Of a DNA stretch of 64,000 bases, positions 45,402 to 54,564 are shown piece by piece. The notes under the pieces were generated by a model, which saw nothing but the letters and a program-made list of their open reading frames with translations, did not search any database and was not told where the DNA came from. Both the position numbers and the translations under genes were made by a program. This DNA is from Devosia sp. Root685 (GTDB taxonomy: Bacteria > Pseudomonadota > Alphaproteobacteria > Rhizobiales > Devosiaceae): assembly GCF_001427875.1 (NCBI RefSeq), contig NZ_LMHK01000002.1, positions 222,049-286,048 on the forward strand. The letters are read 5' to 3'. Each line of letters opens with the position of its first letter. The first letter of the stretch is position 1.

Positions 45402-46105
45402 TCATTTCGATCGACGAAAAGCGCTATGCTGGCAGCGCGCTCCCGACCCTTGCCGGTTTCAGAGCCGAAATCGCACCGGGCAGCGTCACCGCCATTCTCG
45501 GCCCGTCCGGCATCGGCAAATCAACGCTCCTGCGCATCATCGCCGGCATAGATCGCGATTTCTCCGGCCACGTGACCATCGACGGCCGACCCGCCGCCGA
45601 TGCCCCGCCCCCCGGCTTCCTCTTTCAGGACCCGCGCTTGCTGCCTTGGCTGACAACATCAGACAATGTCCGAACCGCCGGCACAGGTGTCAGCACTGAA
45701 AAGGCTATGGCTGCCCTAGGCACGACCGGCCTCTCCAATCACGCGGCGCTCTATCCCCACCAACTCTCAGGCGGCATGCAGCGCCGCGCCGCCCTCGCCC
45801 GCGCTTTGGCCCTCAATGCCGGCCTGCTGCTGTTGGATGAACCCTTCGTGTCGCTCGACCGTACGCTTGTCGAGGAAATGTACGCCCTGATCGCGTCGAT
45901 AGCCGATGCCGAGCGGCCAACCATGGTGCTCGTGTCCCACATGGCCGAAGACGCCGCGCGGCTAGCCGACCGGGTGCTTATCCTATCCGGCACGCCGGCC
46001 CACATTTCTGCAGACATTGCCCTGCCTCAACCGCGCGAACGGCGCGACCGGGCCATTCTCGACGACTATTCCAGTCAGATCGAAGCCGCTGCCTATCGCG
46101 AATAG
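45380..46105 (+). CDS. ABC ATPase, SsuB/TauB family
   Basis: 241 residues. AGGAGG lies ten bases upstream of the ATG, inside the permease gene. Walker A GPSGIGKST, signature LSGGMQRRAALARAL, Walker B LLLLDEPFVSLD and switch VSHMAEDA are all present. It is the last gene of the four-gene PQQ-dehydrogenase/ABC operon. Its 3' end overlaps that of tonB by 13 bases in convergent orientation. Confidence 0.92.
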   Translation: MATGPSLIISIDEKRYAGSALPTLAGFRAEIAPGSVTAILGPSGIGKSTLLRIIAGIDRDFSGHVTIDGRPAADAPPPGFLFQDPRLLPWLTTSDNVRTAGTGVSTEKAMAALGTTGLSNHAALYPHQLSGGMQRRAALARALALNAGLLLLDEPFVSLDRTLVEEMYALIASIADAERPTMVLVSHMAEDAARLADRVLILSGTPAHISADIALPQPRERRDRAILDDYSSQIEAAAYRE

Positions 46106-47235
46106 TCGATCGGCATGGAAATGGTCAGCCGCGACCGCGGCAGGCCCTCGGGCGGCGGGGGAACAGGCGAACTGGCCATGACGAGGTCGCGCGCCGCCTG
46201 ATCGAGCGATGCAAAGCCGCTCGATCGCGCCACGTTCACCGACAAAACCCTGCCCGAAGCGTCGATGCTGAATTGCACCACGACCTCGCCCTTTTCCCCG
46301 CGCGCCCGGGCATCGGGCGGAAATTTGCGCCGCTGCCCCAGGTGACGGAAAACACTCGATTCCCAGCGATTGACCTGCGAATTGCTCGGCTCCGCCGCTG
46401 CCGTCTGCTGCGGCGCTGCGGCCTGTTCGGCCTGCTGGGCGGCTGGTTTCGGCGCCGCAGCCTGGCTCGCCGCCTGTTGGGGCGGCGGTGCACGGCGCGG
46501 CGGCGGGGTAAACTTGGTCGCTGGCGTCGCGGCTCGCACATCGGCGATCCGCTGCGGCATGGCCACCGGCACCGGCAGGTTCGGATCGAGAGGCTCGACA
46601 ACCGGCTCGTCCGGCACAGGTTCCGGTTCCAACTCCTGCGGCAAAACCGCAGCAACGCGCGACTGAACGACGACCGCCGGTTCCGGCACCTCTACCTCCG
46701 GCACGTCGATAATTGGCTCGACAGGTTCCGGCACCACTTCCGGCGCAGGCTCGGGCTCGGCCACAGGCTCCAACTTCGCCTCGGCCGTCTCGACAACCTC
46801 CTCCGGCTCCGGCCCGGCGACCTCTTCGGCCTCCGCCACCTCTTCAGGCTCAACCACCTCTTGCGGTTCCGTGGCCTCTTCAGGTTCAACCTCGGGAGGC
46901 GGTTCAACGACCGGCTCCGGCTCTTCAACCGGCTCAGCTTCCGGGTCAGGCTCCGCCTCGCTCGCGGCCGTTGCCTCGGACGCAGCGGAAAGCTCGCCCT
47001 CGGGCACATCGAGTTCCTCGGTCGCCGGCGACACCGCAAACTCGGCGAATTCGATTACCATCGCCCCGGCGGGCGGACCTGCAATCTCCTCCACCGGCGC
47101 AAAGGTCTGATAGGCCCAATAGCCACCAGCGAGCCCCGCAATAACCAGCAGGCTCGCCGTCGTCCAAAGCGCAACGTCGCCCTTCCTGGCGCGCAAAAAA
47201 TCTTCCGCGACAAAACTGTCGCCTGTTCTGGTCAT
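46093..47235 (-). CDS. tonB: TonB energy-transducing protein
   Basis: 380 residues. A single N-terminal membrane helix (ASLLVIAGLAGGYWAYQTF, about 28-46) is followed by a long Pro/Glu/Val-rich spacer (about 80-240), an Ala/Gln-rich segment, and the TonB_C domain (KFPPDARARGEKGEVVVQFS, then SGRVLSVNVARSSGFASLDQ). The spacer spans the periplasm so the C-terminus can reach TonB-dependent receptors. It overlaps exbD by 4 bp. No receptor gene lies in the window, although the siderophore ABC operon nearby would need one. Confidence 0.93.
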   Translation of the reverse strand: MTRTGDSFVAEDFLRARKGDVALWTTASLLVIAGLAGGYWAYQTFAPVEEIAGPPAGAMVIEFAEFAVSPATEELDVPEGELSAASEATAASEAEPDPEAEPVEEPEPVVEPPPEVEPEEATEPQEVVEPEEVAEAEEVAGPEPEEVVETAEAKLEPVAEPEPAPEVVPEPVEPIIDVPEVEVPEPAVVVQSRVAAVLPQELEPEPVPDEPVVEPLDPNLPVPVAMPQRIADVRAATPATKFTPPPRRAPPPQQAASQAAAPKPAAQQAEQAAAPQQTAAAEPSNSQVNRWESSVFRHLGQRRKFPPDARARGEKGEVVVQFSIDASGRVLSVNVARSSGFASLDQAARDLVMASSPVPPPPEGLPRSRLTISMPIDYSR

Positions 47236-47696
47236 TCTGCGGCCTGAGCGTCCTGGCCGCTCGGCACGGCCACGGCATTGGCCGATTCCAGCCCCACCAG
47301 CGCAATCCGCACATAGCCCGATGAACGCAAGAGGTTCATCGCCTCCATCAGGTCGCCATAAGCCACCGCCGCATCGGCCCGGAGGAATACGCGCGTCTCG
47401 CGATCGCCCTCGGTCACCCGGTCGAGCGAAGCGGCAATGGCGTCACGCGCCACCGTATCATTGCCGATGGCAAGGCTCAGGTCTTCCTTGAGCGTCACGA
47501 ACAGCGGCTCTTCCGGCCGCGGTGCCGGCGTCGCGTTGGAAACCGGCAAATCGACATTCACATCGACCGTCGCCAACGGCGCCGCCACCATGAAGATGAT
47601 CAGCAAAACCAGCATGACGTCGATGAAGGGCGTCACGTTGATCTCGTGATTGACATCGAGCTCGTCGCCCCCGCCTTCCTTGATCCGACCGGCCAT
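47232..47696 (-). CDS. exbD: Biopolymer transport protein ExbD
   Basis: 154 residues from the ATG at 47696; an upstream extension in the same frame overlaps exbB and is rejected. EINVTPFIDVMLVLLIIFMV (about 18-37) is the ExbD membrane helix with its essential Asp. The periplasmic domain ends with YGDLMEAMNLLRSSGYVRIA and LVGLES. It forms the proton-driven motor with ExbB. Confidence 0.95.
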   Translation of the reverse strand: MAGRIKEGGGDELDVNHEINVTPFIDVMLVLLIIFMVAAPLATVDVNVDLPVSNATPAPRPEEPLFVTLKEDLSLAIGNDTVARDAIAASLDRVTEGDRETRVFLRADAAVAYGDLMEAMNLLRSSGYVRIALVGLESANAVAVPSGQDAQAAE

Positions 47697-47700
47697 GCTC

Positions 47701-48621
47701 CTACTCCGCCGCGAGCGCGGTCGGGCCCCGCGCAATGGCGAGCGCCGAACGATCGAGATCGCGGCTGACGAGCCGCTCGATGCCGGCCGAAACATCCGCC
47801 AGCACCTGGCGATAGCCGGTGACCGACCGGGCAAACGCATTATAGATCACCACCGCCGGAATAGCGGCCACAAGCCCAAAAGCCGTCGCCAGCAACGCCT
47901 CGGCAATGCCCGGCGCCACCACGGCGAGGTTGGTTGTCTGCGTTTCGGCAATGCCCACAAAGGCATTCATGATACCCCAGACGGTGCCGAAGAGACCAAC
48001 GAACGGCCCCACCGAACCCACCGAAGCCAGAATGCCGAGGCTCTGCGAAATCTTGCGCCCCGCCGCCACTTCGATGCGGTTGAGGCGCGAGGACACGCGC
48101 TCCTTGATGCCGGTGGGATCGACCCGCCCGATCAGATCGCTCGACATTTCCACCTCTTCGGCGGCCGCCTTGACCAGCATGGCCCCAAGCCCAGGGCGAT
48201 TGGCCATGACCGCGGCGACGCTATCGAGACTCTCTGCCTTCAACACCTCGCGCAGCGCCTTGTAGGCGCGGCGGCGTGCCCCAGAAAGCTGCAAGCTCTT
48301 GGCCACCCAGATGATCAGCGTGACGATCGAGGCTGTAAGAAGCCCGACCATGACGCTTTTCACGACATAATCGGCCGCCATGAACATGCCCCAGGGCGAA
48401 AGATCGTGGCCCGCAAGGCCCGTCTCCACCATGGGAAGATCAGAGCCAGCAACGGCAGCCGGTTCGGCCACAGCCGGAATGCCCGGCGCAGGTGCAGTGG
48501 TTTCAATGGCCGGCGCCGGCGCGACATCCTGCGCCGCGAGCGGAAACGCCAAGCTGGCAAACAGGATCAAGCCAGCGACGGCACGAAGCGCGCTTCTGTT
48601 GCGGTTGAGAAAATCAGCCAT
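47701..48621 (-). CDS. exbB: Biopolymer transport protein ExbB
   Basis: 306 residues from the ATG at 48621. An N-terminal signal-like segment ending PLAAQ and an Ala/Pro-rich periplasmic stretch precede three membrane helices. [20 protein letters not shown] and [20 protein letters not shown] are the MotA/TolQ/ExbB channel helices. Long-N-terminus ExbB proteins of this kind are typical of alphaproteobacteria. The gene heads the exbB-exbD-tonB operon, whose promoter region carries an iron-responsive box. Confidence 0.94.
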   Translation of the reverse strand: MADFLNRNRSALRAVAGLILFASLAFPLAAQDVAPAPAIETTAPAPGIPAVAEPAAVAGSDLPMVETGLAGHDLSPWGMFMAADYVVKSVMVGLLTASIVTLIIWVAKSLQLSGARRRAYKALREVLKAESLDSVAAVMANRPGLGAMLVKAAAEEVEMSSDLIGRVDPTGIKERVSSRLNRIEVAAGRKISQSLGILASVGSVGPFVGLFGTVWGIMNAFVGIAETQTTNLAVVAPGIAEALLATAFGLVAAIPAVVIYNAFARSVTGYRQVLADVSAGIERLVSRDLDRSALAIARGPTALAAE

Positions 48622-48727
48622 CCGGACACTACCTTTGACACAGCGCCTGCTGTCAACCGGCCCGAGGGTCATCTAACCCGGTCGGCCGCCCATCGGGCAA
48701 AGGCATATGCAGAAGCTCAATGCCGTT

Positions 48728-48756
48728 CAACTATTAAAGATGACATTTCTTGTCAA
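48728..48756 (-). promoter_or_regulatory. exbB promoter with RirA-type iron-responsive box
   Basis: TGACATTTCTTGTCA at 48741-48755 fits the TGA-N9-TCA iron-responsive operator of RirA and is itself an inverted repeat. On the minus strand TTGACA at 48756-48751 overlaps it and is a perfect -35 hexamer. A weak -10 candidate (TAGTTG) lies 17 bases further, near 48733-48728. The site is about 120 bp upstream of exbB. Binding there would block RNA polymerase when iron is sufficient. Confidence 0.6.
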
Positions 48757-48818
48757 GAAAACAGCGGCGCGCGATGCCACATCGCATGTGGAATTGACGC
48801 CACCACGAACGCCCTGAG

Positions 48819-49247
48819 TCAAGCAAGCAGTTCGGGCGCCGTCAAAGCCGCGGCAAGGCTCGTATTGTCGAGCACCTCGCGCGAGGCCAACGCAACGCGC
48901 GAAAACACATGCCGCAACTCGCAGCTATCTTCCGAGCGGCAATCCTCGCAGCGCCGATAGGCCACCTTGGAGAGACACGGCAGCAGCGCGATCGGCCCGT
49001 CGATCAGGCGCAGCACCTCGCCGAACATCACGTTCTCCGCTGGGCGGATAAGCTCATATCCGCCCGTGCGCCCGCGATGGCTGCGCACCAGGCCATTGGC
49101 CTTAAGCTGGAGCAGGATCTGCTCCAGAAACTTCTTCGGTATCTTCTGTTCGGCCGCAATCTCGCTGGTCATCAGCGTCTTGCCCGCCCCCACCCGCGCA
49201 AGCGCAAGCAGGGCACGAAGCGCGTAGCGGGCCTTCTGGGAAATCAC
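48819..49247 (-). CDS. Rrf2-family transcriptional regulator
   Basis: 142 residues. Winged-helix N-terminus (MISQKARYALRALLALARVG, IPKKFLEQIL, RGRTGGYELIRP) and a Cys cluster at C91, C100, C103 and C109, in the region where IscR, NsrR and RirA bind an iron-sulfur cluster. IscR spacing is C-x5-C-x5-C; here the last pair has x5 but the earlier spacing differs. It is the last gene of the sulfate-transport operon, 18 bp after cysA, so control of sulfur uptake, as by CymR-like Rrf2 proteins, is the likeliest role. It is not RirA by its N-terminus. Confidence 0.88.
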   Translation of the reverse strand: MISQKARYALRALLALARVGAGKTLMTSEIAAEQKIPKKFLEQILLQLKANGLVRSHRGRTGGYELIRPAENVMFGEVLRLIDGPIALLPCLSKVAYRRCEDCRSEDSCELRHVFSRVALASREVLDNTSLAAALTAPELLA

Positions 49248-49265
49248 CGCGCGCTCCTCGCGATC

Positions 49266-50300
49266 TCAAGCAGGCGGAAATAGTTTCCAGCGTTTCGGGC
49301 GGAAGCTGATCCGGCTCCGCTCGCCCGCCGGATGATCGAACGGCAGATCGATCTCCACCCGATGCCCCGCCCCACCGATATCGAGCTCAACCCGGCGCGT
49401 CCCGCCCACGCGGCGGCTACTGGCGACCACACCGGACAAAGCCGCGTCGCCCTCGACCAGTTCAATATCATGAGGCCGGAAGAACAGACGCGCCGCCCCC
49501 GCAGCTTCGGGCGCGGAAATACCAACAGGCCGGTCACCCAGCCAGATATCCCCGCGCTCGATATTGACCGGCAAAGTGCTGGATTCGCCGATGAATCCAA
49601 AAACGAACGGCGATTGCGGCTGGTCGTAGACCGTATCCGGCGTGCCCACCTGTTCGATCTTGCCCTGGCTCATCACGCAAAGCCGGTCGGCCAGTTCCAG
49701 CGCCTCTTCCTGGTCATGCGTCACGAATACAGTCGTGTGCCCGGTGCGATCATGGATTTCGCGCAGCCATTTGCGCAATTCGCGCCGCACCTGCGCATCG
49801 AGCGCTCCAAATGGCTCGTCGAGCAGCAGCACCCGCGGCTCGATAGCAAGCGCACGGGCAAGCGCCACGCGCTGCCGCTGGCCGCCGGAGAGTTGGCTCG
49901 GATAGCGCTTTTCAAGACCCGAAAGCTGCACGAGATCGAGTAGTTCGCGCGCCCGGCGCCGGATTTCCGCCTTGGGCGGTCGGCTGGACCGCGGCCGCAC
50001 TTCGAGCCCGAAAGCAACATTCTCAAGGATGGTCATGTGCCGGAACAGCGCATAGTGCTGGAACACGAAGCCGATATTGCGCTCCTGCACGCTCTTTTCC
50101 GAAGCGTCCTCATCGCCGAAGAAAATCCTGCCCGCCGTCGGCCGTTCCAATCCAGCAATGAGACGCAGCAAGGTGGTCTTGCCCGAGCCCGAGGGTCCGA
50201 GCAGCGCAATGAGTTCGCCCGAAGCGATATCGAGCGACACATCGTGCAGCGCCGGAAACCGGTCGAATTCCTTGCGGACGTTTTGAACGCGTACTTCCAT
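49266..50300 (-). CDS. cysA: Sulfate/thiosulfate ABC transporter ATPase CysA
   Basis: 344 residues from the ATG at 50300. Walker [10 protein letters not shown], signature [15 protein letters not shown], Walker [12 protein letters not shown] and switch VTHDQEEA. The segment [20 protein letters not shown] and the C-terminal TOBE-like domain ([10 protein letters not shown]) are typical of CysA. It lies 11 bp after cysW and before the Rrf2 gene. Confidence 0.95.
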   Translation of the reverse strand: MEVRVQNVRKEFDRFPALHDVSLDIASGELIALLGPSGSGKTTLLRLIAGLERPTAGRIFFGDEDASEKSVQERNIGFVFQHYALFRHMTILENVAFGLEVRPRSSRPPKAEIRRRARELLDLVQLSGLEKRYPSQLSGGQRQRVALARALAIEPRVLLLDEPFGALDAQVRRELRKWLREIHDRTGHTTVFVTHDQEEALELADRLCVMSQGKIEQVGTPDTVYDQPQSPFVFGFIGESSTLPVNIERGDIWLGDRPVGISAPEAAGAARLFFRPHDIELVEGDAALSGVVASSRRVGGTRRVELDIGGAGHRVEIDLPFDHPAGERSRISFRPKRWKLFPPA

Positions 50301-50311
50301 CTCTATTCCAG

Positions 50312-51181
50312 TTAGTGGCCGCGACCGGTGGCGGCAAGTTCGTCGCCGAACCGCCATTCCAGCGCTGTCTTGAGAACCAGGGTGACGAGCGCCAGAAGCG
50401 CGAGAAGCGAGGCGAGCGCGAAGGCCGCCGTGCTCTGATATTCATTGTAGAACATTTCGACCTGCAGCGGCATGGTCGTGGTCTGGCCGCGGATTTTACC
50501 CGAAACCACGGCCACGGCGCCGAATTCACCCATGGCGCGCGCATTGCAAAGCAACACGCCATAGAGGAGGCCCCATTTGATATTGGGCAGGGTCACGCGC
50601 CAAAACGTCTGCCAGCCCGAAGCCCCGAGCGACAAAGCCGCCTCTTCATCCCCCGAACCCTGATCCTGCATCAGCGGAATAAGTTCGCGCGCCACAAAAG
50701 GAAAGGTCACGAAAATCGTCGCGAGCACGATACCCGGCACGGCAAAGAGGATCTCGATATTGTAGGACCGCAGCCACGGCCCCAGCACGCTGCCCGAACC
50801 GAACAACAGCACATAGACCAGCCCCGAAATCACCGGCGACACCGAAAACGGCAAGTCGATCAGCGTCGTCAGAAACGCCTTGCCCTTGAATTCGAACTTG
50901 GCGATCGCCCAGGATGCCGCGACGCCAAAAACCACATTGAGCGGCACGGCAATGGCCGCCACCAGCAGCGTCAGCCTTATGGCCGACAGTGCATCGGGCT
51001 GCATCAGGGACTGAAAATAGACGCCGATCCCCTGCCGCAACGCTTCGGAAAACACCGCAACCACCGGCATGACCAGAAACAGCGCCATGAACAACAGACC
51101 GGTGATGATCAGGATCCAGCGGACATAGACCGGTTCATTGGTCGGCGAAGTCAGGCGACGGATATGCGAATTAGCTGCCAT
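50312..51181 (-). CDS. cysW: Sulfate ABC transporter permease CysW
   Basis: 289 residues from the ATG at 51181, chosen because GGAG lies eight bases upstream; an ATG six bases earlier is too close to that site. Six helices, the EAA loop [20 protein letters not shown] and [15 protein letters not shown] are typical of CysW. It overlaps the cysT 3' end by about 11 bases. Confidence 0.94.
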   Translation of the reverse strand: MAANSHIRRLTSPTNEPVYVRWILIITGLLFMALFLVMPVVAVFSEALRQGIGVYFQSLMQPDALSAIRLTLLVAAIAVPLNVVFGVAASWAIAKFEFKGKAFLTTLIDLPFSVSPVISGLVYVLLFGSGSVLGPWLRSYNIEILFAVPGIVLATIFVTFPFVARELIPLMQDQGSGDEEAALSLGASGWQTFWRVTLPNIKWGLLYGVLLCNARAMGEFGAVAVVSGKIRGQTTTMPLQVEMFYNEYQSTAAFALASLLALLALVTLVLKTALEWRFGDELAATGRGH

Positions 51182-52016
51182 AGCCATATCTCCGGCGGCT
51201 CCAGGCCTGAATGAGGTTGATGACAAAGAGCATCACGAAGGAAATCGCCAGCATCACCGTGGCGATGACGGCCGCCCCGGCATAGTTGAACTCTTCGAGC
51301 CGGATGACGATCAGCAGCGGCGCGATTTCCGAAACGAAGGGAATGTTGCCGGCAATGAAAATCACCGATCCGTATTCCCCCACCGCCCGGGCAAAGGCCA
51401 GCGCAAAGCCGGTCATGATAGCTGGCGCCAGACTCGGCAGCAGCACCCGCGAAATCGTCTGAAAGCGGTTGGCGCCCAGCGTTGCCGAGGCCTCCTCCAC
51501 TTCCTTGCTGACCTCTTCGAGGATCGGCTGGATCGTCCGCACCACGAAGGGCAGACCGATAAAGATCATGGCGATGGTGATTCCGACCGGGGTGTAGGCG
51601 ATGCGCCAGCCCAGCTGCGCCGCAAACTGCCCAACAATCCCATTAGGCGCATAGATCGCCGTAAGCGCAATGCCGGCGACAGCGGTCGGCAGCGCGAAGG
51701 GCAGATCGACCATGGCGTCAAAGATGCGCCGGCCCGGAAAGCGATAGCGCACCAGCACCCATGCGATCAGCGTGCCGAAGACGACATTGATCCCCGCCGC
51801 AATCAGCGCCGTAACGAAACTGGTGCGCAGCGAGGCGAGCACGCGCGGGTCGAGCGCCGCCGCCCAGAACCCGCTCCAGCCAAGCCCGGCCGAGCGCAGC
51901 ACCAGGGCCACCAGCGGCACGAGGATGATCAGCGAGAAGTAGGCAAGGGTAAACCCGAGGGTCAGCCCGAAGCCCGGAATAACACTGGGTTGGCGAAAGC
52001 GGCCGAACCTGCTCAT
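51171..52016 (-). CDS. cysT: Sulfate ABC transporter permease CysT
   Basis: 281 residues from the ATG at 52016; an in-frame extension upstream is not family-like. [20 protein letters not shown] is the usual CysT first helix, [20 protein letters not shown] and [18 protein letters not shown] are hallmark blocks. A palindrome overlapping a -10-like hexamer lies about 135-155 bp upstream, so cysTWA and the Rrf2 gene may have their own promoter besides reading from sbp. Confidence 0.94.
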   Translation of the reverse strand: MSRFGRFRQPSVIPGFGLTLGFTLAYFSLIILVPLVALVLRSAGLGWSGFWAAALDPRVLASLRTSFVTALIAAGINVVFGTLIAWVLVRYRFPGRRIFDAMVDLPFALPTAVAGIALTAIYAPNGIVGQFAAQLGWRIAYTPVGITIAMIFIGLPFVVRTIQPILEEVSKEVEEASATLGANRFQTISRVLLPSLAPAIMTGFALAFARAVGEYGSVIFIAGNIPFVSEIAPLLIVIRLEEFNYAGAAVIATVMLAISFVMLFVINLIQAWSRRRYGYGS

Positions 52017-52150
52017 GCGGCTTTCTCCAGCAGGGATGCGCTGACGCGGCATCCGGGTTGGTGCAGTTTTGGTCGGATCATGCGGGGGCCCGAAATTTCC
52101 GCCTAACTCTAGCCACGGAGTAGGGTTTCGCAAGGCGAGGCCCGGACAAC

Positions 52151-52169
52151 ATTCTATCCAAAGATAGAA
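52151..52169 (-). promoter_or_regulatory. Palindromic operator candidate and -10 element upstream of cysT
   Basis: TTCTATC-CAAA-GATAGAA (52152-52169) is a perfect 7+4+7 inverted repeat. On the minus strand TAGAAT at 52156-52151 differs from the -10 consensus by one base and overlaps the repeat arm. The -35 is weak. The Rrf2 protein encoded at the operon end is the natural candidate binder; that is inference. Confidence 0.5.
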
Positions 52170-52223
52170 ATTCGTTCCACCAGATGCAGGGTCGGGCGAA
52201 CCCGATTGCGTTTCGCTCCAAAC

Positions 52224-53576
52224 TCAGTGCGCGGCGAGCAAAGAGTTGGCGATCCCGGCACATTGCAAACGGATGTCAGGCACAGCCTCGATCTCGAAAT
52301 ATCGCCCCCTCGTCAGCGGCCCCACAACGCGCACGCGCTGCGACACACGCCCGTCCGCAGCGACCACTGCGCAATTGGCATCGACGTCGAGACCGATATG
52401 CATTTCATCCGGCCGCGCCGCGCCCGATTGCATCAATTGCCGGATCAGCGGATTGGCGCTGGCCCGCACATCGACCGACACGCCACCGCAATCATAGACG
52501 CGCGCCACATCGATCACCTCCCGCCGCTCCGTGCCCCGCGGGCGAACAGTTGCCCGCACCACGTCCCCGATCCGCTCGATGCCGACAAATTCACCCGCCA
52601 CGAGATTGACCTGACCGACCTCCACGGCCCGCGCCAATCCCGCATAAAGATCGGGCGGCAGGCGATGGCGGTGAATATTCCACCAGGGCCGCACATGCCG
52701 CAAAAACTGCCGCTTTTCCTTGAGCGGCCAACTACCCCAGAGCCGCTGGTTGAACGGCCGCAGCCCATCGACCACGCTGCGCCAGTCGCCACCTTTTGCT
52801 TCCACCTCGCGCACCACGTCGCGGAACCAGTGTGCCAGATATGTCAGGCTGGTCCCAAACGGCACATCGGCCGCGTCGATCGCGATAGGCGCCACATCCC
52901 TGTGCGCCTTGGGCAGCAGCCCATTGCGCGAAACAACGGTAATGGGCCCGCGATGCTTCGCCTCCGCCAGGGACACCCACGCATCGACCATGCTCAGCCC
53001 CGAACCAAGGATCATCACCGCCGCATCGGGATCGAGCGGCGTGTCCCGCTCCGATCCCGCGCGAATGGCAATGCCCCTGCCCCGCGCCGGCTGCGTTTCA
53101 TGCCCCACGGCCAAAGCCGCCCATTGCGAAACAATGCTCGTCCCGTTGGCGAGCACCGTCTCGACGCCATGGGGCGTTTCATTGAGCGCCACAGCCTCTT
53201 CGGATCGCACCAGCAAGCGCCCCGGCAGATGCTCGCCGGCTTCGCGCAACACATCTTCAAGATAGGCGCCATAAAGCCGCCGCGGCACAAAGGTCCAGGA
53301 CGAGCCGTGCTTTCCCGGTTCTCGCCGTTGCAGCCAGCGCCAGAAATGCTCGGGGTCATCGGCAAAGGCACTCATGCCCCGCGCCGGCACATTGACGCGA
53401 TGGTTGCGCGCCAGCGCCGAATAGGCGAGGCCCTGGCCGAACCGCCCCTGCCGTTCGATGAGGGTAACGCGCAGATCGGGATCGGAACTGCGCAGCAGGT
53501 GCGCGGCCAGCAATACCCCGCTCGCGCCGCCGCCGATGATGACTATCGATTTGCCTGTCGAGCCTGTGGCGGTCAT
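52224..53576 (-). CDS. FAD/NAD(P)-binding protein (flavin oxidoreductase-like)
   Basis: 450 residues. The dinucleotide motif IVIIGGGASGVLLAAHLL (11-28) binds FAD; a second one, VMILGSGLSMVDAWVSL (about 185-201), suggests NAD(P). RFGQGLAYSALARNHRVNVP is a block typical of the FAD-NAD(P)-binding domain of PF13454 proteins. GGAGGG precedes the ATG. It lies within the sulfate-transport region on the same strand, so oxidation or reduction of a sulfur compound is possible, but the substrate is unknown. The 207-bp gap to cysT contains the operator candidate. Confidence 0.85.
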   Translation of the reverse strand: MTATGSTGKSIVIIGGGASGVLLAAHLLRSSDPDLRVTLIERQGRFGQGLAYSALARNHRVNVPARGMSAFADDPEHFWRWLQRREPGKHGSSWTFVPRRLYGAYLEDVLREAGEHLPGRLLVRSEEAVALNETPHGVETVLANGTSIVSQWAALAVGHETQPARGRGIAIRAGSERDTPLDPDAAVMILGSGLSMVDAWVSLAEAKHRGPITVVSRNGLLPKAHRDVAPIAIDAADVPFGTSLTYLAHWFRDVVREVEAKGGDWRSVVDGLRPFNQRLWGSWPLKEKRQFLRHVRPWWNIHRHRLPPDLYAGLARAVEVGQVNLVAGEFVGIERIGDVVRATVRPRGTERREVIDVARVYDCGGVSVDVRASANPLIRQLMQSGAARPDEMHIGLDVDANCAVVAADGRVSQRVRVVGPLTRGRYFEIEAVPDIRLQCAGIANSLLAAH

Positions 53577-53651
53577 CGCAACCCTCCGGTCATGCGCAAT
53601 GCGCCGTCAATATCTGGTGCCGGGACACTATCCCGGCGTCACTCTGGGCAT

Positions 53652-54251
53652 CTAGAACGAGCGCAACTGCGCTTGCGGCGCGGCACTTCGCTGCAGCCTT
53701 TGCTGCGAACGGTCTGCCCGTTCGGCAACCTGCCGGGCCAGTTCGTAGCCTGCGACCCAGCGCCCGAATCCGCTCGCCACATTGATATGGCCCACATAGC
53801 CGGCATCGACCAGCGGCGCCTGCCAGCTTTTCGCCAGTTGGGTGGCCTTTTCGAGCGTCATATAAACATCGTCCCGGCTGGCAACGACCTGAGCCGGAAA
53901 CGGCAATGGGGCGGTCGGAATGCGCCCGAATTCGTAGCTCCGCGCATGCAGCGCCGAGGTGCGCTCGATATCGGCCGGCGCGACCAGCAGCGCCCCGCCG
54001 ACCAGCGGCGCCACTGAACTCTTGGCGAGCCGGGCCACCAACATGGTCCCAAGACTATGCGCCACGATGATCGCACCGGGATTAGCCAGCACGGCCTCTT
54101 CGAGCCCCCGCTGCCAGCGCCCGGCATCGGGATTGGACCAATCGGCCTGCTCGACCAGTTTCGCCTCGTCAAAATCCTCGAGCCAAAACCGTTGCCAGTG
54201 CCCTTCGCCCGATCCGTTGAGGCCGGGCACGACGAGGACCGTCCGGCTCAT
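53652..54251 (-). CDS. RBBP9/YdeN-family alpha/beta hydrolase
   Basis: 199 residues from the ATG at 54251, which overlaps the upstream small gene's stop (ATGA). VLVVPGLNGSGEGHWQRFW begins the fold, IIVAHSLGTMLVARL holds the nucleophile Ser, DDVYM the acid region, and GYVGHINVASGFG the catalytic His, which is the RBBP9 signature. Such serine hydrolases have unclear substrates. Its tail is Gln/Arg-rich. It belongs to the sbp-linked gene string. Confidence 0.88.
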   Translation of the reverse strand: MSRTVLVVPGLNGSGEGHWQRFWLEDFDEAKLVEQADWSNPDAGRWQRGLEEAVLANPGAIIVAHSLGTMLVARLAKSSVAPLVGGALLVAPADIERTSALHARSYEFGRIPTAPLPFPAQVVASRDDVYMTLEKATQLAKSWQAPLVDAGYVGHINVASGFGRWVAGYELARQVAERADRSQQRLQRSAAPQAQLRSF

Positions 54252-54469
54252 TGCTCCGGCACCCCTTCGTGCCGCACATCCCAAAAACTGCGCGGCTCGG
54301 GCTCCGGCGCCTTGCCGGCAAGATAGATCGCGTCCTCTTCGAGCGGGCTCAGGGCGGCCGCGTCCGTGCGCTCGGGCAGTCCACCAAAGAAATTGGCCTT
54401 GGCGGGCGCCTCTTCCGCACTGTTCCTGACCAATGGGCCGGGACTAAAAATACCGAAGAAATGCACCAT
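54248..54469 (-). CDS. Small conserved-looking protein downstream of sbp
   Basis: 73 residues (MVHFFGIFSPGPLVRNSAEE at the start). GGAGGA lies six bases before the ATG, and the stop overlaps the hydrolase start by 4 bp; both support a real gene despite its size. No membrane segment or known domain is seen. Gene order sbp, small protein, hydrolase suggests a link to sulfur assimilation. Confidence 0.65.
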   Translation of the reverse strand: MVHFFGIFSPGPLVRNSAEEAPAKANFFGGLPERTDAAALSPLEEDAIYLAGKAPEPEPRSFWDVRHEGVPEQ

Positions 54470-54529
54470 TCTGTCCTCCGAAGTATAGACGTCACTCAGG
54501 AAGGGGTCGTGCCCCGGGGCGAAGAAAGG

Positions 54530-54558
54530 TGCGGCCGGCGCCCAGGCGGCCGGCCGCA
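54530..54558 (-). terminator. Hairpin after sbp, probably attenuating
   Basis: TGCGGCCGG and CCGGCCGCA form a 9-bp GC-rich stem seven bases after the sbp stop; on the minus strand CCTTTCTTC follows, a weak T-tract. It may stop most transcripts and keep the binding protein in excess. Confidence 0.5.
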
Positions 54559-54564
54559 ATGGCT

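Noticed and set aside
48819..49247. The Rrf2-family protein as RirA, the iron regulator
   Set aside because: Its N-terminus (MISQKARYALRALL) and Cys spacing differ from RirA, and it sits at the end of the sulfate operon. The iron box nearby belongs to exbB.
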